A DNA stretch of 64,000 bases from Marasmius tenuissimus (Eukaryota > Basidiomycota > Agaricomycetes > Agaricales > Marasmiaceae), in contig JAQOTA010000060.1 of NCBI GenBank assembly GCA_029532415.1, positions 1,550,001-1,614,000 on the forward strand. The letters are read 5' to 3'. How positions within the stretch are numbered: the first letter of the stretch is position 1; each line of letters opens with the position of its first letter. The notes beneath the pieces are model-generated. The model saw only the letters and a program-made list of their open reading frames with translations. It was not told the DNA's origin and made no database searches. A program made the translations under genes and the position numbers. Below are positions 32,495 through 44,432 of the stretch, one piece after another.

Positions 32495-34680
32495 CTAAGC
32501 CTCCCATCGCTTCCATAGATCTCTCGACTTGAGCCACGCGACAAGCTCATCGCGACGCACTTTCTCTCCCTTCTCGCTACCCTCCGTTACAATCTTGGCC
32601 TTCTTCCCGTCCACCATCTCCCATCTCTGCTCCTTCACGGTCACAAGCCCTTCTTTTAACTCACTCTCTCCCAAGATAACAGCAAACGGCACTTCGTCCT
32701 TCTCTCCAGCAGCGAATTGTGTCGGTAACTTGGGCTTATTCTTTGCCAAAAAGTCGGTCTTGATTCCAGCCTCCCGCAGTGCCCTAACCAGCTTGATACG
32801 CTCCGCCAACAGCCCATCACCGGCAGCCATGACATAGACCATCGTATCCTTGTTCCTCTTCCCCTGCTCGATCCATTTCGGGTAGACCAATGCGAATATC
32901 CGGTCAAGTCCTATGGACACACCAACGCACGGTACCCCACCCTTGTTAGCGGTCTTCTTGTCTGCTCCCGCGGCTGCGGAGGCGAACATTCCAACGAGAC
33001 CATCGTACCGTCCGCCGGCAGCAATCGAGCCCACACCGACCTGCGATTCGTCGACTTCTTCCTCATCTTCTTCGCCATTGCTTTGCTTAGGCTTTTTAGA
33101 CTTCTTCTTGGCAGAAGTGCTGTCCTCCGGGCTACCTGCTTCGGCATTTGCCTTGAAGCCTGGCGGCGCTGACGCTTCGACAATGGCCTCGTAAATGATT
33201 CCGGTGTAGTAATCGAGACCACGAGCCAGGGAAAGGTCGAAGGAAATCTGATGGACAGGTATGAGGGCGATAAAGTCGAATGTTGAGACATGAATCTAAT
33301 CTAACCTTCTCCAACACGCCATAAGCATCGAGGAGTGTGAATAAAAACCCCATTTCTTCTATACCCTCTTTTGCCCTCGCGTTCGCAGTCAACGTCGTGT
33401 CAGAGCGGAGTTGCTCGAGAAGGGCAAGTCCACCTGTCGCATCATGAGTTCGAGTCTTGGAAACCGTGAATGACGGGAAGACTAACCCTTGTGCTTAACA
33501 TACTCTCCAATCTTGTCTGCGACAGCGGGATCGAGGCCTTTCTCTTCTGTCATTTCCTTCTTGACTTCTGACCATGGAAGCTGTAGACGTGGTCAGATAA
33601 ATTTGGATACACTCGAATCAGGAACGAAGGCGACTGACTTTGTCCAACTTGTCAACGGCGGAGGATATTGTCCGGATTTTCTCTGCCGGGACCCCACATA
33701 CTTCGAAGATTCCGTCAAGGATTTTTCGGTTGTTGAGCTAATGTAGAGTTGGTATGTCATGTTAACGGCCTTGAAATTCCTAGCCTCACCTTGATAGTAA
33801 ACTCGCCGAGGTCTAGTCTTGTCAAGATGGTATGAAGCAAACTAAGAATTTCTGCATCGGGGATCATCGAATCCCAGTTTCCAGAGATGTCAAAGTCCTG
33901 ATAACAATGAGTACAGGAAGATCCGAAGGCAAGAGAGACGAGAAGACTAACGGCTTGTGAGAATTCTCTCATCCGTCCTTTGGACATGACAGGCTGGTCT
34001 CTTCGATAGACTTTGCCAATTTGCCAGAGCTTGTGCTGGGTGATGTTGCTACCCATCATTGCCAAGTAGCGTCCGAGTGGTACGGTGTGGTCATATCTCA
34101 GAGCCAGTTGCTCTCCTCCCTGGTCCATGAGGTCGAAGATTAACTTTTGGTCTTCACCATATTTCCCCGTCAAGACGTCCTTGCGCTCGAAGACCGGTGT
34201 GTCTAAGCAAGCACCTCCAAACGAGGTGAAGACCTCCTTAACGATACGTTCGACGTGTTCCCTGCAGTACATCTCTGCGGGACCATAATCTCGTGTTCCC
34301 TGCGTGGAAAGATGGAGACCTAAGTCTGAGTATGAATTGGCAGGAACCCTAGGGACGCGTTTCGTACGAACCTTGGCGGTTTTGAGCAGCAATCTCTCGC
34401 GTTCTTTCTTCTTCTCTGCATCCTTTCCACCACTAGCTGCTGCCTTTGCTTGCCCTATAGTCTTCTTGAGCTCACCGAGCTTTTTCCTGACCTCTTCGAG
34501 GGCAGCTGGGTCTGTGTCGGGTTTTAGCCTGAGTTCGTTGTATTTGGCATTGTAAGTTGTAAGCTCTTGTTCAAGGGATTGTAGTGAAGCCATGACTGAA
34601 AAGCTGAACTGCCAAGGTCCGTTCCGAGGGAAGGAAGAGGGTAATCGATGGAGTCGTGAGGTGACTCGACCCAAAAGCAT
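32495..34680 (-). CDS. Histidyl-tRNA synthetase, probably dual-targeted
   Basis: Class II synthetase charging tRNA-His. Two in-frame ATGs: 34680 ([21 protein letters not shown], a mitochondrial presequence) and 34593 ([11 protein letters not shown], cytosolic form). A WHEP-like helical N-terminus is followed by [28 protein letters not shown] (motif 1 region), [19 protein letters not shown]...DFDISG (motif 2), [11 protein letters not shown] (histidine-A motif) and [12 protein letters not shown] (motif 3). The C-terminal anticodon-binding domain starts [21 protein letters not shown] and ends LWKRWEA. Between motif 2 and the HisA motif lies a Lys/Glu-rich insertion ([20 protein letters not shown]). 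One gene serving both compartments is known for yeast HTS1; the arrangement here suggests the same. Confidence 0.95.
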
Positions 34681-35007
34681 TCGCGATTTGGAAAGATTGC
34701 CCTTACCTAAGCGAAGATAAAAAATTCCAAAAAAGAGATAAGATAAGATTCATATACATTAGATTAGATTGACAGGCGTGACCCACTGCCACGGAATTGG
34801 GTCCGAGCCCACAACAACGGGATCGTTGCTGGCAGTTGCTCTGGCAGTGGGTCTCATCAACACCAACAGCTCCTTTTCTCTTTCTCACACTTCCACCTTC
34901 ACTCTTTCAACTTTCTTGCCTCTGGAAGGCTCCCTTTGCGTTTTCTTATTTCTCTTATTTCAAGTTCATTTCCATAACTCGCCTCTCGTTCAACACTCGT
35001 AATCACC

Positions 35008-35702
35008 ATGATCGCTATGTTCTCTGTCGCTTTCACCCTTTTCCTCACCCTTGCCACTCAAGGTATGCTCTCCAAGCGTTCTTAGGAGGATATCGCACTA
35101 AAAGGGTCTGGATTAGTCTCTGCGCAGGCGACCCCACCCGTGGGCAACGTCACTTTCAACGTAACGTTGGGGACCCCGTCGAAGGGGTTCACGGTCTACT
35201 TTTACAACCAGTTGTTGGATTTTCCCTTCACGGAAACTATCAGCCCCGTACGTAGCATACCCATTCTCACACACATCCAAGGCCCTTATACATCGTTTTA
35301 CGTCTGCAGTGCGCGGCCAACTGCACCCAAATCAAGAATGACCTGGCCGCCACCAACGCAAATGCTACGCAACTCTGCACGAACACCACCGTCCAAAAGC
35401 TACAGGAATGCGAGCAGTGCATGTTTACTCAGCTCATTGCTGCCAACAAGCCCATGCCGGACGTGAGGGCAGGTTCTACCCCCATCTTGGGAGGTTACCT
35501 GGCTTCCTGCACAGAGCGGAACCTGACAGAGGAAATTAAGCCCAACAATGGATTTGCCAAAGCTACTGATTTCGCGCTCGCCCTTCCACCGAACTGGGAC
35601 GGACCCACTGGCATCTTCGTTCCCACCGTCGGACTGGTGCTCGGTGTTGGTACTGGGACTTTCCTTGCGGTATCTTCGATATTGCTCCTCTCCAACATGT
35701 AA
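35008..35702 (+). CDS. Small secreted or GPI-anchored cysteine-containing protein
   Basis: Not assigned to a family. Three exons. The N-terminus MIAMFSVAFTLFLTLATQ is a signal peptide, cleaved probably near VSAQA. The mature part has a beta-like start (GNVTFNVTLGTPSKGFTVYFY) and six cysteines in CAANC, LC, CEQC and SC settings, with several NxT/S sites. The end FVPTVGLVLGVGTGTFLAVSSILLLSNM is a small-residue then hydrophobic tail with no basic stop, as in GPI signals or a C-terminal membrane anchor. Likely at the cell surface. Divergent from the histidyl-tRNA synthetase gene. Confidence 0.75.
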
Positions 35703-36027
35703 AGAAGGTCATTGAAAGAGGCGGAAATAGGATACCCCCTTGGAGCGACTTGGACGCTTGTATTATGGAAGATTATGATAGGGAGGAGCTGCGCTGGTGT
35801 AGCTAATCGAGAGTGGATGTTTTAGCGTACAACTTGTCAATCATACCGCTGGGAGGTTTGGACACGTTGAAAACCCCTTACTCTGAAGCGAATATCGATG
35901 TTTCTTGCCATTATCATGATGCTATCATACATATTACACTATAGTGAGTAGGTGAGGCCTAAATGTCATGCAACATAGATCTTCGAGCTTTATGGACGTT
36001 CCATTATCTGACTAGCTACCCAGCCGT
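35703..36027. other. Convergent intergenic region
   Basis: About 325 nt between convergent 3' ends. Nothing recognisable. Confidence 0.5.
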
Positions 36028-38603
36028 CTAAAGCCTGGCCTTCACCGGCTGGTTCACGACCTCGGTCTTCGCCCGGTCTCGAAGCTCGCGACGTAGAATC
36101 TTTCCAGCAGCACTGCACATCATCGTTAGACCGACATCACCATCAACCGACCCTTGACCGATGACCACTCACCTCTTGGGGATCGCATCAATAACGACCA
36201 CACCGCCTCTCAGGTACTTGTGTTTCGCCACCTTGCTCTCCATCCACTTGGCTACTGATTGACCAAATGCGAACTTGCTGTCTTGCGTTGTGAGTTTCGC
36301 TGGGTTGGCAGCAACAACGTATGCCCTGTGCAGTACATATAGGCTTGAGACCCACTTTTCAAGCCCAGGTGAGAGAAACGAACCTGGGCAACTCCGTGGC
36401 CTCCGCGACACTATCAATCCCAATGACCGCCGCATCAGCGATGTCCGGATGAGTGAGGAGCACACTCTCTAGTTCGGCAGGAGGAACTGATGGGATTTGA
36501 ATCGCTATGGAGTCCCCCCTAAACATTACTATTCACAACCCACCTTGGAATCCCTACGCGGAGGTCATTCAGTCTCCAGAACGGAAGACGGGCGCATGGG
36601 GGAGAGGACGAACCTTGTACTTGATAAGCTCCTTCCGTCTATCCACGATATAGTAGAACCCATCCTTATCCCGAATAGCGATATCACCCGTCTTGAACCA
36701 TCCGTCTGGTGTGATGGAGTTCTTGGTGGCGGTAGGGTTGTTCAGGTATCCCTAGACAGCGGAATCATTGACAACGGACAGCATTATTGTCACCGGATTT
36801 CATTAGCACCTCCCGAAAACGACGATCAAGCAGCAGGGCCGAATCTTACCTTCATAATCGTAGGTCCTCTGACCCATAATTCCCCAGGTTGACCTTCTGC
36901 CGCGTCGATGATATGATCCCCTTCGTCGTCTGCGACAAGCCTCGCCTCAAGATTGGGCAACAAGGTGCCGATGCTTCCAATTTTACGGACGTCGTCGTTG
37001 GCAGGCAGCAAGTTAGTGGTTGGGGACGTTTCGGTTAAGCCGTAACCTGTGGCAGACAGGCAATACAGTTCGGATTGGATCTAAGGGTGAATCGAATTGA
37101 CAGATGATGAACCAACCTTGAGAGATGGTCACATCAACTTTCCATCTACCAGCAATTCGGGCTTTGACCTAGAGTTCCCGGCTGAGCCGTGTGGAGAAGA
37201 GCGCAAGAGAGCGGACAAGCTTACCGCTTTCACCAGAGGACCTCCGAGAGGTGCAGCACCGGATACGAGGTACTTTAGAGAAGAGATGTCGTATTTGTCG
37301 ACGGCTTCAGATAAAGGTTGTTACAAAGGTTGACGGGGCATTGATGACGGGAACATACCTTCGTGACGTGCCAGGAGAACTAGTACGGGCGGTACAACAA
37401 GCGCGAAGGTGATCTTGTACTTCTCAATGTTGACGCAAAACTCAACGGGCTCAAACCGCGGCTGAATGACCGTTTGTACGCCTACGAAGAATGTGTAAAG
37501 AAGTGCTTTGGCGAAACCTGTGTGGAAATATAGTTGTAAATCAGCGGGATGAAGAGGTCGTCCAGGATGGCCGACATTACCGAAGATGTGGTAGTACGGA
37601 AGGATGGCAAGCATCCGGTCCTTCTCAGGTGACGCTTGGTAGAACGCTGGTTCAACCATGCTCACAACAGCGCCCACGTTTTGATGCGTTGTCTATTCCT
37701 CGAGACTCAGTCGAGCATCGTAGGAAAAGGGTAAAGGAACTCACCTCGACACCCTACACGATGGGAGTTCAATTAACAGCTTGAACGGAGGTTTGACTAT
37801 CAAAGTACAGTATCACCTACTTTGGGCTTCCCGGTCGTTCCCTGACGCAGGAAGGATGAGAAATGACTCGGAATAAAAGTACGAAAGATCCTTACTGAAC
37901 TATAGCATAAAAACGCGGTCTCCGACTTCGCCGTTTCACCTTCGAACAATTCCTCCCTTGTCAAGGTACCACGCGCCAAGAGATCCTCCATTTTAAGAAG
38001 ACCTTGTCCTTCAGGTCTGGAAGGAGCGGCGGATCCGCCGGCCCAAGTAAAACCGTCGCTGAGAAGAATTATCCGCTTATCGCCTTGACTTGTTGGTATG
38101 TTCAAAGTCTTAAACATGTCCCGGACAGCCGGAAGGCCGTCAATGGTAGTCATGATGAGATGTGCACCACTATCGTGGTATTGGTGGGCAAGTTCAGTCC
38201 CAGTGTAGGCATTGTTTGCAAGAGTGCATCGAATACCGGCCGCGATGGCTAGATAGAAGAGTTGGGTCAGCTTCTGAATGCTCTATTGAATATGATCCGT
38301 CGACGCACCTCCGAGAACCACAACGGGCCAATTCAGAGAGTTGGGTGAGTACATCAGAACAGTATCTCCGCGTTTTGCACCAATAGTTTTGAGGCCATAA
38401 CCGAATTGAAAGGCTAGGGACTTGACTTGTGCACGAGTGAGTGTAACACCGGTCTTTGCGTCAACAAAAGCAGGAAAATGACCCGGATAGCGACCAACGT
38501 AGTCGGAAGACTGTCCTGGCTGAGTTGTGAATAGAAGAGTTGCAATGGAACACGAAGGAATGGGGACTGAAGGCGTTGGAGAAGTGTAGATTTTGGGAGA
38601 CAT
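36028..38603 (-). CDS. 4-coumarate-CoA ligase-like acyl-CoA synthetase
   Basis: Adenylate-forming enzyme that activates an aryl or acyl acid to its CoA ester; probably cytosolic or peroxisomal. Minus-strand start MSPKIYTSPTPSVPIPS. Many exons (about ten short introns). Motifs: SGTTGKPK (AMP-binding P-loop, formed across an intron), [94 protein letters not shown] and SAAGKILRREL with the catalytic Lys. The C-terminus QPVKARL is not a perfect PTS1, though ARL resembles one. Substrate cannot be read from sequence. Confidence 0.93.
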
Positions 38604-39033
38604 GGGGAAAAGCGGAGGATGGGATACCAATCTGGGGCAAAAAAACGGCATTCAAATTATAGCTTGTCGAAGCGCCACAGGATTCTAAACTTATCCCGGA
38701 TCCCAGCCTATCCCAACGTTCCCTTTATGAAACCTTTTGGACGGAATTTAGTTCTGTAGTCAGCCAAGGTAATCGTCCCTAGATTTCCGGACAATTTGCC
38801 CTGAAATGTTTGTTCCCGTGTGCGCGTGAATCATGGCGGCCTGCATGAAGGACGGGTCTGACCAGGACCGGGTGTTGTGCATCGCCAAAACAGTCACCGG
38901 GCAGCCCGATATTGCCAAATCCGGCCCGACTCCGTCCGGCCTTCGAGTTTGCAAATTGTCACACAGCCACACAGCTATCCGTTGACTCTTGACCCCGACG
39001 ACCTCAGCGACAACAACGACAGCGACAACGACA
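38604..39033. other. Divergent intergenic region
   Basis: About 430 nt between the acyl-CoA ligase and the RRM gene. The part just before 39034 is an ACGACA-rich imperfect repeat (about 39006-39033) that could be translated in frame from 38989 but is more likely 5' UTR. Confidence 0.5.
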
Positions 39034-39932
39034 ATGGCCTCCCTACTTGAACGTATGAACGTCGGCCCCGTTCGCTCAAAAAGTGCTCAGTCAATGAGAT
39101 CATCCTCTGCGCCCTACGTGTGTCGTCTCCATTCCATTCCAGCCAACCTTTCATTCATCCATTCTCGCACAGAACCGCGCTCACCGTACGCCCAAAGGAG
39201 ACGTTAATTCCAATTGGTCTCACGACCTGTACGAGCAGCACAACTCCCTTTCAGCGCGTCTCAATCTCGACCCTACGCCCCCTAAAACCGCCCTAAATTC
39301 CCTGGCACAAAAAGCTCTCCGCGACGCCACATCTTCCCCGTCATCCTCGCTATCGATTAAGGGTGCGGGTGCAGTGAACGGGAACGTTATAGAGGTGACA
39401 GGATTGGTTCAGGGAACGACGGCGGAGGATGTGGCCGCTATTTTCAAGCGATGCGGTGCTATCACTAGTCAGAAAGCTGTACCAGGCTCTGAAGTCAAGA
39501 TACGTCTGACATACAAGACGTCGGCTTCTGCTGAGCAGGCTGTCAAGACATTCAATGGTCAGGCTGCGGACGGGAAAACTTTGGTGGTTCGGATTGTGGG
39601 CTCGACTTCTGCTGGGACTTCGCTTAGCAGTCGGTTTGGTGATGATGGCCTTGGTGTGGTGAGACAAGAGGGAAGTGTGGACATCTTGATGGACTCGAAT
39701 GATGGGGGATCGTGAGTCACTTCTTTCTCTATGCTCTTCTTTGTCTGATTCTTTGCGTAGGAAGATGAGGTCTGATGCTCTCGTCGATGATCCTCGCTCT
39801 CGTGTCCTCGTCGCGCCACCCGGTGCAAACCCTAAAGACTATACTCAAGCTCCCGCGAGACGTGGAGGTCGGGGTCGAGGCCGGCGGGGTAGAGGCGGTA
39901 GGGGTGGAGGTGGCCGGATGGAGGTTGACTGA
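39034..39932 (+). CDS. RRM and RGG-tail RNA-binding protein
   Basis: Nuclear RNA-binding protein of the small RRM type. The start MASLLERMNVGPVRSKSAQS is preferred over an in-frame Thr-rich extension from 38989. Intron 1 joins SSSAPY to NRAHRTPKGDVNSNWSHDLYE. The RRM lies at about residues 105-175: NVIEVTGLVQGTTAEDVAAIF (RNP2 side) ... VKIRLTYKTSASAEQAVKTFNG ... TLVVRI. A second intron precedes the basic end, RRGGRGRGRRGRGGRGGGGRMEVD, a compact RGG box. The RRM followed by RGG is like Yra1/Mlo3-type export adaptors, but the N-terminal signature is missing, so only the general class is called. Confidence 0.85.
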
Positions 39933-40759
39933 ACGACTTCTGGTTCAACATTCTCAACAGCCCTTCAATGGTATCCTCCCCGAATGCCCGTGTTTTCAGT
40001 TTCTGTGGCTTCTACGATAACTTATTATGTCTACAAACCCTACTCTCCCCTCTGCTTTGCACCCTCCGATTGTACATTACTGTTACCTTAGCGTATTTTG
40101 TTCCACTGTCCACAATCGAACAGTTGAAAGGTGCGTGCTTACTCTGACGACGTTTTCTGCTCGCTGACGGTTGCCTATAGATGATCTAGCTTGATGTCAT
40201 CTTTGAAAATCTAGACCTTCACGAAAACGAGTCTACTCTGTCGTCGTTCGAACACTTTTCACGGCCAAGTCTGAGTAAGCGACGTGAGCCGAACAAATCT
40301 CTGTTGAATGGTTTCGATTGGTTTCTGACAATCTTGTAAGTTTAGATATTGAGTTTGTTCGCATGCCTTGCCTTGACGAAAGGGCCACTCACTGCGTCGT
40401 TTGTGACGCTTGAATATTTAGATGAGGGTACGCATTCCAGCTATAGGTCTGCCCATCCAAACGCTGATGTACATGGCTTTAGCATAAAATTTTAACATCC
40501 TTCTGCACACTTCCCCACAGTCGTAATTACGGGGCCGAGAGGGAAGGTTCTGATTATTTTCAACGTCTCAATTCATCAGAGATGAGCCGGATGTCCTGAC
40601 TCCCTCCCAAACCTTCCTCCCCTCATAGCCGGGGTTTTGAACCTCCGTGTGTTGCTCGCGATTCGGGGCTATGCGATTGTATATGCAATAGAAATAGGGA
40701 TGGCAGATGTATCAACGTAGTAAGTATCTTCCGCTCTCCAGGACGGAATAAAACAGGAT
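39933..40759. other. Convergent intergenic region of 830 nt
   Basis: No ORF with family features on either strand. It contains intron-like signals (GTGCGT...CTATAG, about 40131-40179) and short GATGATCT and GATGTCATC elements loosely like snoRNA boxes, but no C/D or H/ACA structure could be built. Possibly an unannotated non-coding transcript or long 3' UTR. Confidence 0.4.
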
Positions 40760-42011
40760 TTACTTAGTTTTGAATTCCACAACGAGATCCTTCCCCCGTC
40801 CCGTCGTAAGGAAATCCCGAAGATTGGTAAGTGCCCGGACCTCCATCTTCCGTTGGGAGTCCTGGTTTTCCGTCCCCATGTGGGGGAGGAGAGTGATGTA
40901 AGGGAATTCGAGGAGTCGCGGGTTGACTTCGGGTTCGTTGGGGTATACATCAAGACCAACAGAAGCAAGCTGTGAGATGAAAGCCATGTGAGTACTGCAA
41001 GCCTCATTGAGCGAAGGAAAGACTCACATGACCGTCTTCCAATGCTTTAATCATAGCTTCCTCGTCGATGACCTTTCCCCTCGCAGTATTGATGATGATG
41101 GCGCCTTTAGGGAGCTTTCGAATCCATTTTTCTGATACCAGACCCACAGTTTCCTCTCGTAAAGGCACGTGAACACTCAGAACCTCTGCTTGAGCGAGCA
41201 TCTCCTCGACATCTTCAAAGTATTCGCACCATTCTGGTGCATCAGCGACTTTGTGTCTCGAATGGTAGATGATACGCATGGGGAACGCATGAGCCAAATG
41301 GGCGAGACGCAAGCCAATTCCTCCGAGACCTAGAATTGCTAGTGTACGTCCTTCGAGGTCGTGAGAGCGGGGGGCGACTTTGGGCTTCCATTTGCCTTCT
41401 CGGAGAGTGCGTTCTGAGATAGAGTAGTTACGCATCGTTGAGATGAGGAGGTATAATGCCGTTGTAGCTGAAGCATCGTCGACGGCTCCTGGCGTATTCG
41501 ATACGGATATACCTGATTCAAGTACGCTTTAGAATGTGGGCGGTGGTGTGCGGGTCAGAACAAAGGACTGATATGGGTCACTTACCTCGAGCCTTGCAAG
41601 CCAAAACGTCAATCTGGTCGTATCCCGCTCCGTTATGTGCTATCCACTTCAATGACGAAGGGAACTGGTCCACCAATTCCTTATCAAAAATTCCGATCCT
41701 ATCTGCAGAGGTGTTGTCCCTGTAGAACCCCACGACTCCCTCGTATTTTCCTCCAGCTCCGAGATCTTTCACGAATGAAGCACGATCGGTCGAGTCGTAT
41801 GTCTAGCGACGACATGTATACCAGATTAGAGCCAGATTGGGACGGATATCGTCGATCAACGTACCAACACTTCGGCAACTTCTCCCAGCAGTTTCTTAGC
41901 GTCTTCGGTCGCCCATACAAGTGTTCCTGGTTATTTTGAGAGCAGTTGAGAAGCTAGAATTGCAGGAACGTAAAATATATGCTCACCGACGATCAAGATA
42001 CGAGGGGCCAT
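40760..42011 (-). CDS. D-2-hydroxyacid dehydrogenase (glyoxylate/hydroxypyruvate reductase-like)
   Basis: NAD(P)H-dependent reductase of 2-oxo acids. Minus-strand start MAPRILIVGTLVWATEDAK, about six exons. Motifs: WIAHNGAGYDQIDV, DDASATTALYLLI, the nucleotide-binding GLGGIGLRLAHLA, VHVPLREETVGLV, IIINTARGKVIDEEAM (substrate Arg), VGLDVYPNEPEVNP (catalytic Glu) and LLPHMGTENQDS (catalytic His). The charge relay is complete. GxGGxG is followed by SRH at the end of strand 2 (YHSRHKVAD), where a basic residue favours NADPH. Length about 340 residues, normal for the family. Substrate likely glyoxylate or hydroxypyruvate. Confidence 0.94.
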
Positions 42012-42807
42012 GGTAGATATGATTGAGGATAAAGGTCGGATATCACTGTTTTTAAGAACTCTGGAGATGTGGGGATAGGGCCGGGCGTCCCGACGGTGCG
42101 CATAGCCGGTAATTTCATTTCAGCTCTTGCCAAGGTGAGTGTTCGTTGAACAGTACGTTGGGGTCAGTATGTCGGCCTGTATGTATGGTTTCTAGCGGTA
42201 TTATGCTTACCACCGGAGCCCGTGCTCGTTCGCAAAGCTTCTGGTATCTGTGATCATGGGTTCAAGTTGTCGTTATCGGAGCTCCTTCCAGGCAAGCATG
42301 GATGGTGAGTGCCATGGCCCAAAATCAAACTTCATTACAAAACCGTAGGAATACATACGAACGTCCTATATCGTTTCGTATCCTTCCAGCACGCTCTCTT
42401 ACGCCTTTCGCCCCTTTACACAACTACGCACTCGGCCAAGTACAAGCCACCAGACTCCAACGGCAAGTCTCTCCGTCGCTCTCCGTAGTTTGGCCTTACC
42501 CAACCTGATAAATCCTCCTTCGGATAGTCGGACCTGAAGCCGGTGTGTTCTAATCGAGAATTGACATTTGAAGAACCTTGCCAACTCAGAAAATCTACAT
42601 CGACGCAAACGTCAGATCGGCCTCATCAAGGATCGCGACGAAAAGCCGCCGTACTCCTGCTGCAAGCTCCGAAATACCCTTGATCTTCTTACATTCGTTC
42701 AGAGCATTGTAGCCCTGCACGGCATCCAAAACACCCAATTCGTGATGTTGTTTGAGGTACCTTGAGTGCGATGTTCAGTCAGAGGAAGGGCTGGCATTCA
42801 TCCTCTC
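42012..42807. other. Intergenic region of 800 nt
   Basis: Upstream of the dehydrogenase and downstream of the GT49 gene. ORFs 42302-42508 and 42568-42765 (plus) are next to each other with intron-like borders, but their translations match no family I know. A small plus-strand gene cannot be excluded. Confidence 0.4.
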
Positions 42808-44350
42808 TTACCTCAAACATGTCTCCTCCTTGAAATCCAAGTAGACCTTCTTATTGAACTTTCTCTGCGTGAAAGAGCGCGTCACACCACCGGCATGGAA
42901 AGCATCGCACGAAACCTGGTCGCACCTCGTTCTGGCGAGCTTTCTCCTCGTACAGGTGATTCTGGTGAATAATGAAGTGGTCGGAGAGGACGTAGTACGA
43001 TATCCCGGAGAGATACATCTCGAATAGACATGCCGCCTTGTTCCCTCCGTATCCGACGAAGCGCTCGTCACACCTGAATTGGTCAAAAAGATGCTGGAGG
43101 ATAGGAAAGGACCCGAGAGCATACCAAGGCGGGCCTTCCTTCTTGAACACAACGTATGGTTCGTAGGCTGCTTGATATTCAGTGACTTTGTAGACCTCCC
43201 CCGGCGGAGCAGCGTAGAACCTCGCATAGTTAGTACTGTTGTGCCCAGCGTCCCAGGATGCATGGAACATCGATATCCGTTTCTCCTTGACGAGAGACAG
43301 CAAACCCTATGTCAAAACATGCTGAGCGGTTCATGGAAGGATCGAGTAACAGAACTACGCACCTTCTTATCGGAAGGAAAGTTGGTGTAATCAACTCCGT
43401 CCGAATGATTCACAAATTCAAACGCTGGCAGCACAAATGCAGAGTTCCCTTCGCGCAGCTTTTGCATGATCGCCTTGCTACTTTGAATAGCTCTCCGGAA
43501 GTCCGTGCACAGGTAGAAGTCTATGTCCAGCATCATAACGTAGTCTGTGCGCGCAAAGAACCTGGCGATGTTGCGCCATGTATTGAACTGGCGGTCGAAG
43601 AAGTCTATGACAAGATGAACGTCGACGTTTTTGGACATGAGCGGCGTTGAGGTGTAGAGAGAATGGAGTGAATCGAGGAGGTCTTGTATGTGAAGAGAGT
43701 TGTTTCGAACGTGTATTGTGACGGATATTGGGCCTAGTTCGCGAGGTTGAGAGCAACATGGCGACTCGCAGAGCATGTTACTCACCTTGGTACCTTCTAA
43801 CGAGTCTGTCGAACACATGGAACCTGTTGCTCGTTATCTGCGTCGTAATTGTGATGTCCTCTGTTTCGAAGTGACCAGTAGCGCGATAAAAGAAAGGAAC
43901 TATCTTGCTGGGGTGCATAGAGTTTGAAAAGGCCTTGGATAGAAAGAGAGCCTCCGACATCGCGAACGGTGAACTTGCATACGATGTGTTCCAAAGCAGT
44001 TTAGGATCATGCGAAGGCGAGTGAACATTGGAGAGCCCATTCGAAAAGATTTTTTGCCCGTCAGGCAGTCGTTGAGATGAGTGTTGCCGGTCTACATGTT
44101 CATCGTGCTTGACGCGAACGGGCGAGGAAGCCAGGGCGTTGGCGATATGGGACAAACACGCTCGCATGGGGGATATCATGAAGACATAGGTCGTAAATGA
44201 GATCGACAAACAAACATAGAGAGCAATGAATAGGTGGAACGCCCCAGCGATAGTCCAGGCGGAAACTGCCATCCACAGGTGAGTGATGGTGGTGGTTGAG
44301 AAGAGAGAGCACCAAGGCACGTCAAAGTCACGGCCTTGGCCGTTGTACAT
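42808..44350 (-). CDS. LARGE-like glycosyltransferase (GT49)
   Basis: Golgi glycosyltransferase of the GT49 family (LARGE C-terminal domain / B4GAT1 type). The start is placed at 44350 (MYNGQGRDFDVPWC); a longer ORF would overlap the upstream kinase gene. A hydrophobic anchor follows (TIAGAFHLFIALYVCLSISFTTYVFMI), then a stem rich in Ser. Catalytic part: ITTQITSNRFHVFDRLV, ISVTIHVRN, VDVHLVIDFFDRQFNTWRNIAR and VMMLDIDFYLCTDFR (DxD motif), then FVLPAFEF, YEPYVVFKKEGPPWY, DERFVGYGGNKAACLFEM and LSDHFIIHQNH. The last intron joins KARQNE to RKFNKKVYLDF. In animals these enzymes build matriglycan; fungi lack dystroglycan, so the acceptor here is unknown. Confidence 0.9.
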
Positions 44351-44432
44351 TACATAGGACCAAAGAAGAAGCAGTCGCTTTCGTACAGAGAGATAGATAT
44401 ACACCAAAATACTAATAAGAATAACTATGTGT

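Noticed and set aside
40180..40270. C/D-box snoRNA-like elements (GATGATCT, GATGTCATC)
   Set aside because: No proper C box (RTGATGA) with a D box (CTGA) and a terminal stem could be assembled.
42302..42765. Possible small two-exon plus-strand gene
   Set aside because: Translations match no family known to me and the first ORF has no clear continuation; kept only as a note in the intergenic entry.
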